Source: an uncultured Oscillospiraceae bacterium
Lineage (GTDB): Bacteria > Bacillota > Clostridia > Oscillospirales > Acutalibacteraceae
Length of the DNA stretch: 11,215 nt
Assembly (NCBI GenBank): GCA_900552605.1
Contig: USAR01000027.1
Span: 1-11,215 of the forward strand
Direction: 5' to 3'
Shown here: positions 6,733 to 11,215 of the stretch, in pieces
Layout: the number at the start of each line of letters is the position of its first letter
Position numbering within the stretch: the stretch's first letter is position 1
Translations under genes and position numbers: made by a program
The notes under the pieces: generated by a model
The model's database searches: none
Told to the model about the DNA's origin: nothing
The model's input: only the letters and a program-made list of their open reading frames with translations

Positions 6733-7164
6733 CTATCGTTTGCAATACCTTTTATAATCGTGCAAAATATCCGCTTTTATCCCCATTGCCTTTGCCAGAA
6801 CAGATCCTATGACGCTTGCCATTCTGTAAGCGCCTAAATCATTCGGGTGACAGCCGTCTTTAGTGCAGTTGCTGTAAAACTCGCCGCCGAACAGCGTTTT
6901 GCCGTCTATAAAATACACGTTTTTGTCGCCGTGAGCCACCGCGTAATCGTATGTTTTGCGTATCACAGCTGTTCGTCTGTCATTATCTTTTGGGTTAGTC
7001 CAATAATCGGGACGCGTGATAATGATATACGGAATATCCGGTTTTTCTTTCCTCACCGTTTTATACATTTGCAGATGAGTTGCCTCAAGCTGCACTTTCT
7101 CATAGGCATTGTGGTCGTAATCGGAAACAAACGCACTTATCGGAAGCTTTGCAGGTTTTAACAT
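6733..7164 (-). pseudogene. C-terminal remnant of an SGNH/GDSL-type hydrolase
   Basis: The 143-residue frame resembles the C-terminal part of SGNH/GDSL hydrolases, secreted or cytoplasmic esterases acting on acyl or acetyl esters. DYDHNA near the start, then IPYIIITRPD, NVYFIDGKTLFGG and the catalytic block DGCHPNDLG (the Asp/His pair) are in the expected order. The upstream half, with the GDS nucleophile serine and the glycine and asparagine blocks, is missing: an in-frame TAA lies four codons before ATG 7164 and no continuation is visible in other frames. An AAGG sits only four bases before the ATG, so a short protein might still be made, but it could not be an active hydrolase of this type. 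It lies between the tkt-operon terminator and the trp promoter. A gene broken by deletion is the simplest reading. Confidence 0.7.
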
Positions 7165-7204
7165 ATAACCTTTTTACGCTCATCTTTTTTTGCACTCTCC
7201 TCAT

Positions 7205-7260
7205 GAAAAGCGCAGCACTCCGCAAGACCGTCGAAATTTGTCTGCACAAGAGTGCTGCAC
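7205..7260 (-). terminator. Terminator after the lspA-to-transketolase operon
   Basis: Twelve bases past the stop of the transketolase C-subunit, GTGCAGCACTC (7260-7250) pairs with GAGTGCTGCGC (7220-7210). The 11-bp stem has a single G-U pair and encloses a 29-base loop with further weak pairing. TTTTC follows. The stem is strong, but the U-run is short and the loop long, so termination may be partial. Confidence 0.6.
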
Positions 7261-7271
7261 ATATATAAAAA

Positions 7272-8216
7272 TTATTTCTTCGCAATAGCTTTTTCTGCAG
7301 CGGCAACTATATCCTTTGCACGCAGACCGAAAGCGTCAAGAAGGTCATTTGCAGGACCGGATTTTCCGAAGGTGTCATTAACGCCAACCTTAACAACGGG
7401 AACAGGACAGCTTTCAGCTGTTACATCGCACACAGCGGAGCCGAGCCCTCCGATAACCGAGTGCTCCTCTGCCGTAACAATCGCGCCGGTCTCCTTTGCC
7501 GCTTTTATTACAAGCTCACTGTCGAGCGGCTTAATTGTGTGAATGTTTATAATCCTTGCGGAAATACCCTTTTCAGCCAATTGCTCGTAAGCAATAAGCG
7601 CTTCGTTCACCATAAGACCTGTTGCAATAACGGTTACATCGCTGCCGTCCTTAAGAGCAACGCCCTTTCCAATCTCAAACGGTGCGTTTTCGTCGGTAAT
7701 AACAGGCAGTGCAAGTCTGCCGAAACGAATATAAGCAGGACCGTCGAGCTTAAGTGCGGCAAAAACCGCCTTTTCCGCTTCAACTGCGTCGGCAGGATTG
7801 ACAACAGTCATTCCGGGAATTGTGCGCATAAGCGCAATATCCTCGCAGCATTGGTGTGTTGCACCGTCCTCGCCTACTGAAATGCCGGCATGTGTTGCGC
7901 CAATTATAACCGGCAAATGGGGGTAACCGATTGAATTGCGCACCTGCTCAAACGCACGGCCTGCCGCAAACATTGCAAACGAGCTTGCAAAAACACGCTT
8001 GCCCGTGGCTGCGATACCTGCGGCAATGCTTATCATATTGCTTTCCGCGATGCCGCAATCGTAAAATCTTTCGGGAAATTCCTTTTTAAATGTGCCTGTT
8101 TTTGTTGCGGCTGCCAAATCTGCATCAAGTACAACAAAATCTTTAAATTCTTTTCCCACTTTAACAAGCGCCTTGCCGTAAGCGTCACGCGTTGCTATTT
8201 TCTGCTGTTCTGCCAT
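7272..8216 (-). CDS. Transketolase, C-terminal subunit
   Basis: With its partner at 8219-9073 this forms a thiamine-diphosphate enzyme that moves two-carbon ketol units between sugar phosphates in the non-oxidative pentose phosphate pathway. The 314 residues hold the pyrimidine-binding domain: DCGIAESNM with the cofactor-activating glutamate 58, FASSFAMFAAGRAFEQVRNSI (about 77-96), and GATHAGISVGEDGATHQ (about 106-122), the usual transketolase signature. The C-terminal domain follows from about residue 190 (VTVIATGLMVNEAL). ATG 8216 has GGAGG ten bases upstream, and only two bases separate it from the N-subunit stop, so equal production is likely. Split transketolases are common in Firmicutes and Archaea. 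The related 1-deoxyxylulose-5-phosphate synthase is normally one longer chain, so I favour transketolase; the actual substrate is not proven. Confidence 0.92.
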   Translation of the reverse strand: MAEQQKIATRDAYGKALVKVGKEFKDFVVLDADLAAATKTGTFKKEFPERFYDCGIAESNMISIAAGIAATGKRVFASSFAMFAAGRAFEQVRNSIGYPHLPVIIGATHAGISVGEDGATHQCCEDIALMRTIPGMTVVNPADAVEAEKAVFAALKLDGPAYIRFGRLALPVITDENAPFEIGKGVALKDGSDVTVIATGLMVNEALIAYEQLAEKGISARIINIHTIKPLDSELVIKAAKETGAIVTAEEHSVIGGLGSAVCDVTAESCPVPVVKVGVNDTFGKSGPANDLLDAFGLRAKDIVAAAEKAIAKK

Positions 8217-8218
8217 AA

Positions 8219-9073
8219 TTATTTACCCTCCACTTCTGCCAAAGCCTTTTTAAGCTCGCAAAGAGCCTGCTCCGCCTGCTCGGCGTTAGGCGCACTACCG
8301 TGCCAGCCAACCTGATTTTCCATAAACGAAACACCCTTGCCCTTAACGGTGTTGGCAATTATCGCGGTGGGCTTACCCTTGCACTTTCTTGCAGCGTCAA
8401 GAGCCTGTTCTATCTCTCCGAAATCGTGGCCGTCTATAACAATAACATTCCAGCCGAATGCACGGAACTTTTCATCAAACGGCGCAGGGTTATTAACCTC
8501 TTCAATGCTGCCGTCGATCTGCAGATGGTTGTAATCCACAAAACAAACAAGGTTATCCAGCTTTTTGGCAGCGGCAAACATTGCTGCCTCCCAAACCTGA
8601 CCCTCCTCGCTCTCGCCGTCACCCACAATTGTGTAAACACGAAAACCGCTTTCAAAATGCTTTGAGGAAAGTGCCATACCGCAGGCAGCCGAAATTCCCT
8701 GACCCAACGAACCCGACGACATATCAACACCGGGAATGTGCTTCATATCGGGGTGCCCTTGCAAAATAGAATCGGGTTTTCTGAGTGTTTTAAGAAGAGA
8801 AACATCAAAATATCCACGATTCGCAAGCACCGAATAAAGCGCAGGCGCTGCGTGACCCTTTGAAAGAACAAAGCGGTCGCGATTCGGCATTTTGGGGTCT
8901 TTGGGATCAATATTCATCTCTTTAAAATAGAGGTACGTTAAAATTTCAGCAATGGAAAGTGAGCCGCCGGGATGACCCGATTTTGCAGCCGCTACCCCCT
9001 CTATAATACCCATTCTTACCCTGCAAGCGGTCTCTTGCAAGGAACGCAGTGTTGCACTGTCCATCCTGTTCAT
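8219..9073 (-). CDS. Transketolase, N-terminal subunit
   Basis: This subunit binds the diphosphate end of thiamine diphosphate with a divalent metal. In 284 residues it shows KSGHPGGSLS (31-40, His34), SKGHAAPALY (71-80, His74), MSSGSLGQGIS (118-128), and the cofactor motif GDGESEEG (151-158) closing at asparagine 182 (VDYNH). The length fits free-standing N-halves of about 270-290 residues. The start is not certain. ATG 9073 (MNRMDSATL) has AAAGGA only three bases upstream; ATG 9064 would have it at 12 bases. GTG 9118 overlaps the HAD stop as GTGA but has no ribosome site. The C-subunit follows after two bases. Overlap or close contact with the HAD gene suggests one operon. Confidence 0.92.
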   Translation of the reverse strand: MNRMDSATLRSLQETACRVRMGIIEGVAAAKSGHPGGSLSIAEILTYLYFKEMNIDPKDPKMPNRDRFVLSKGHAAPALYSVLANRGYFDVSLLKTLRKPDSILQGHPDMKHIPGVDMSSGSLGQGISAACGMALSSKHFESGFRVYTIVGDGESEEGQVWEAAMFAAAKKLDNLVCFVDYNHLQIDGSIEEVNNPAPFDEKFRAFGWNVIVIDGHDFGEIEQALDAARKCKGKPTAIIANTVKGKGVSFMENQVGWHGSAPNAEQAEQALCELKKALAEVEGK

Positions 9074-9114
9074 CAATCCTTTCGGTTTTTGCCTTGCGAC
9101 AAAAATGCTCTTTG

Positions 9115-9921
9115 TCACTTTTGTCGCAGTGTTTTGATATAATTTATAAAATCAGCCACAGCGCCCTCACTTGCGGGTGCCGCAACATAATCTGCCTGTT
9201 TTTTAAGATGTTCCGCCGCATTTTCACAAAACGCTCCAACACTTGCGGCTTTCACCATTTCAAGGTCGTTATCGCAATCGCCAATGCAGTAAACGCTGTT
9301 TTTATCAGCACCGCAGATACTGCAAAGCAAATCGAGATTCAAAGCCTTGCTTACACCCTTTGCCAAAATTTCGTAAAATGTTGAAGATGTGGCAATGTAA
9401 TCGCAATCGTCAGGCTTAATGCTTTGCATAAACGCCTTGACTTCCTTTAATCTATCTTGATCTTTAAGCATAATAAGACCCTTTATCGGCTGCTCGCCGT
9501 AAGGCGCCGTTTCGGTGTATTCAAAACCCTCAACCGCTCTGTGTTCTTTTGTATAGCCGCTCTCTTTAAATGTCACAATGCAGCTTGGATATGTTATCTC
9601 CGCTCCAACCTCCGGAAATTTTTCGCAAACGGCTTTTAGAACACCGAAAGCGGAACTCGGCATTTCGGTAACCTTCAGCGTTTTAAAAGCTTTGGTATCA
9701 AAAACCACAGCGCCGTTACAAAGCAACACAGGCACGTTAACACCTGCGTTTTTGCAAATTTCAACGCCTGCCGTAGGTCCTCTGCCCGTGGCAATGCTGA
9801 AAAAGCCTCCCTCGCTTTTAAAATACTCGAGCATTTCCAGATTCCTTTTCGGAATTTTGCCGCCTGTATACAGTGTTCCGTCAATATCCGAAACCAGCAG
9901 ACAGCCTGAAAAAATGCCCAT
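9115..9921 (-). CDS. HAD-superfamily phosphatase, Cof/type IIB
   Basis: This is a cytoplasmic magnesium-dependent phosphatase, probably acting on sugar phosphates or related small phosphoesters. The 268 residues show all four HAD motifs: DIDGT with D12 (nucleophile) and D14 (acid/base), a threonine in ATGR (44-47), lysine 188 in LAKGVSK, and the acidic motif GDCDND (214-219). The cap between motifs II and III is the alpha/beta type of class IIB. The cysteine at 216 replaces the usual small residue in GDxxND. ATG 9921 has GGAGG seven bases upstream and shares one base with the rluD stop (TAATG). Its stop forms GTGA with a possible start of the transketolase N-subunit. Neighbourhood with transketolase is compatible with a sugar phosphate substrate, but the family is too diverse to name one. 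Confidence 0.9.
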   Translation of the reverse strand: MGIFSGCLLVSDIDGTLYTGGKIPKRNLEMLEYFKSEGGFFSIATGRGPTAGVEICKNAGVNVPVLLCNGAVVFDTKAFKTLKVTEMPSSAFGVLKAVCEKFPEVGAEITYPSCIVTFKESGYTKEHRAVEGFEYTETAPYGEQPIKGLIMLKDQDRLKEVKAFMQSIKPDDCDYIATSSTFYEILAKGVSKALNLDLLCSICGADKNSVYCIGDCDNDLEMVKAASVGAFCENAAEHLKKQADYVAAPASEGAVADFINYIKTLRQK

Positions 9922-10832
9922 TACAATGCCTCCAAATGCGATAAAAACTCTTTAAAATAATCCGGCAGCGGTGAATCGAACTCCATATACTTGCCGCTTT
10001 TGGGGTGAATAAATCCAATTTTTTTTGCGTGCAGACACTGCCCGTTAAGACCGTAAGCATTTTTTGCGCCGCCGTAAACCGTATCGCCCGCAATCGGGTG
10101 CCCGAGCGACGCCATATGAACACGAATCTGGTGTGTCCTGCCCGTTTCGAGCCGCAGCCGCAGGTGGGTGAAGCCATTGTATCTTGCAACTACTTGCCAA
10201 TGCGTAACGGCATTTTTAGAATTCTTTGTCGTGACAGCCATTTGCTTGCGCTTCACGGGATGCCGACCTATCGGCTTATCCACAGTGCCGCAGTCGGTTT
10301 TAAATCCGCCTACTGCAACCGCCTCATATTCCCTTGTAAAGCTGTGCGCCTTTATCTGCTCGGCAAGTGCTTTGTGTGCCTCATCGTTTTTTGCAACTAT
10401 CAAAAGTCCGCTTGTATCTTTATCTATGCGGTGAACAATGCCCGGGCGCATAACGCCGTTAATGCCGGAAAGACTGTCGCCGCAATGATTCATCAGTGCA
10501 TTTACAAGCGTGCCATCGGGATTGCCTGCTGCCGGATGCACAACCATACCTTTCGGTTTATTAACAACAAGCAGCCAATCGTCCTCATAAACAATGTTAA
10601 GCGGAATAGCCTGCGGCAAGGCTTCGCAAGCTTTGGGGTCGGGCAGCAAAACCTCAACGGTATCGCCGATTTTTATGCGATAATTTTTCTTCGCTTTAGC
10701 ACCGTTAACGGTGACGTTGCCGCTTTCCAAAAGCTTTCCTGCAAAGCTGCGCGTTATTTCTTCAAGCTGTTCCGCAATAAAGCTGTCTATTCTTTTATCA
10801 CCACTGTTGCTTACAAGAATTATTCGGTTCAT
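9921..10832 (-). CDS. rluD: 23S rRNA pseudouridine synthase, RluA/RluD family
   Basis: The enzyme isomerises uridines to pseudouridine in RNA, in this family usually in the helix 69 region of 23S rRNA. The 303 residues comprise an N-terminal S4 RNA-binding domain (about 13-70, with SFAGKLLESGNVTVNG) and the catalytic domain with VVNKPKGMVVHP (89-100), then HRIDKDTSGLL (134-144) carrying the catalytic aspartate D137. LETGRTHQIRVHMASLGHPI (228-247) is the conserved substrate-binding stretch. The family length is normal. ATG 10832 overlaps the lspA stop as ATGA and has AAAGGTGAG directly upstream. The lspA-rluD pairing is common in Firmicutes. RluD is the best guess, but paralogues in Firmicutes (such as YlyB of Bacillus) make the exact target site uncertain. 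Confidence 0.92.
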   Translation of the reverse strand: MNRIILVSNSGDKRIDSFIAEQLEEITRSFAGKLLESGNVTVNGAKAKKNYRIKIGDTVEVLLPDPKACEALPQAIPLNIVYEDDWLLVVNKPKGMVVHPAAGNPDGTLVNALMNHCGDSLSGINGVMRPGIVHRIDKDTSGLLIVAKNDEAHKALAEQIKAHSFTREYEAVAVGGFKTDCGTVDKPIGRHPVKRKQMAVTTKNSKNAVTHWQVVARYNGFTHLRLRLETGRTHQIRVHMASLGHPIAGDTVYGGAKNAYGLNGQCLHAKKIGFIHPKSGKYMEFDSPLPDYFKEFLSHLEAL

Positions 10833-11215
10833 TTCTCACCTTTTGCAGTGTCGGAATTTTCTTCGGCTTCGGAATCTTCATATGATTCCTCATTGCTTAT
10901 CCCGTCAAAGCCTTCTTTAAGCTTATCTTTTCCGTTTTTTTCGTTAACCGTGTCAATGACAAAATACAGAATAACAAGCGCCGCGCCCACGGTGACACAG
11001 ATATCGGCAACATTAAAAACAGGAAAATCCATAAAATCCGTCGAGATAAAATCCACTACCTGTCCGCCGTAAAAAACGCGGTCGATAAGATTGCCGACAC
11101 CGCCGGAAATTACAAGACAAAAGCCCCAATTTGTGAGAGTCGAACGGTATTTTCCGCACACCAAAAGGTAGATTATCAGAGCCATTGCAACAGCTGTAAA
11201 TGCAATTAAGAAAAC
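10829..11215 (-). CDS. lspA: Lipoprotein signal peptidase (signal peptidase II), 5' end outside window
   Basis: LspA is the membrane aspartyl protease that cuts the signal peptide of diacylglyceryl-modified prolipoproteins. Only the last 128 codons are present; the frame runs open to the window edge, with about 50 residues missing. The diagnostic blocks are complete: GGVGNLIDRVFYGGQVVDFI and FPVFNVADICVTVGAALVIL, supplying the two catalytic aspartates (in NLIDR and FNVAD). The last transmembrane helix is followed by a hydrophilic tail of about 38 residues rich in Glu, Asp and Lys, longer than in many homologues. Its TGA overlaps the rluD ATG (ATGA), so the two are translationally coupled. TrpX, encoded downstream, has the kind of lipobox this enzyme processes. 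Confidence 0.95.
   Translation of the reverse strand, partial: VFLIAFTAVAMALIIYLLVCGKYRSTLTNWGFCLVISGGVGNLIDRVFYGGQVVDFISTDFMDFPVFNVADICVTVGAALVILYFVIDTVNEKNGKDKLKEGFDGISNEESYEDSEAEENSDTAKGEK

Noticed and set aside
7100..7306. Frame on the minus strand upstream of the hydrolase remnant as its missing N-terminal part
   Set aside because: It is in another frame, rich in Arg/Lys/Cys, overlaps the terminator and the end of the transketolase subunit, and has none of the SGNH nucleophile motifs.
10005..11072. Plus-strand open frame of 355 codons opposite rluD and lspA
   Set aside because: It is antisense to two well-supported genes; the composition is Cys/Arg/Ser-rich shadow sequence with no recognisable domain.
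1..11215. CRISPR arrays, tRNA or rRNA genes, insertion sequences, phage or defence genes
   Set aside because: I saw no regularly spaced direct repeats, no cloverleaf or rRNA sequence, and no transposase, integrase or recognisable defence domain on either strand.

Overview
The window is an 11.2 kb block of low-to-moderate G+C DNA in which every gene I can support is on the minus strand, so transcription runs from position 11215 towards position 1. The gene set points to an endospore-forming member of the Firmicutes, most likely class Clostridia. The reasons are a clear SpoIIID sporulation regulator, a tryptophan T-box riboswitch, an lspA-rluD pair, purine-rich Shine-Dalgarno sequences (GGAGG, AAGGAG), and two vegetative promoters with perfect TTGACA-17-TATAAT elements. 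Genus and species cannot be decided from this sequence alone.

Layout in the direction of transcription. (1) 11215-7272 is a tightly packed run: lspA (5' end outside the window), rluD, a Cof-type HAD phosphatase, and a transketolase split into N-terminal and C-terminal subunits. The genes overlap or abut (ATGA, TAATG and GTGA junctions, then a 2-nt gap), so they are probably one operon. A long hairpin at 7210-7260 ends it. (2) 7164-6733 is the C-terminal part of an SGNH/GDSL-type hydrolase without its nucleophile half, probably a gene remnant. (3) 6673-3366 is a complete tryptophan-uptake unit: a perfect sigma-A promoter, a T-box leader with specifier UGG, an intrinsic terminator, a 22-codon small ORF with a good ribosome site, then trpX (binding lipoprotein), trpY (permease), trpZ (ATPase) and a terminator. 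(4) 3193-1 holds spoIIID with a candidate sigma-E promoter, an unrecognised 224-residue protein whose start region looks disturbed around a G6 tract, and then greA-lysS from their own promoter. lysS runs off the left edge.

How the parts work together: uncharged tRNA-Trp should bind the T-box (UGG codon; antiterminator bulge base C facing the G73 discriminator usual in bacterial tRNA-Trp) and let transcription reach the Trp ABC transporter. The other units are housekeeping functions: lipoprotein maturation, rRNA pseudouridylation, sugar-phosphate exchange, transcript cleavage and lysyl-tRNA charging. spoIIID is the mother-cell sporulation gene. I found no CRISPR array, tRNA, rRNA, insertion sequence or phage gene. 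I saw no convincing new system; the most open points are the small ORF behind the T-box, the unknown gene after spoIIID and the truncated hydrolase.
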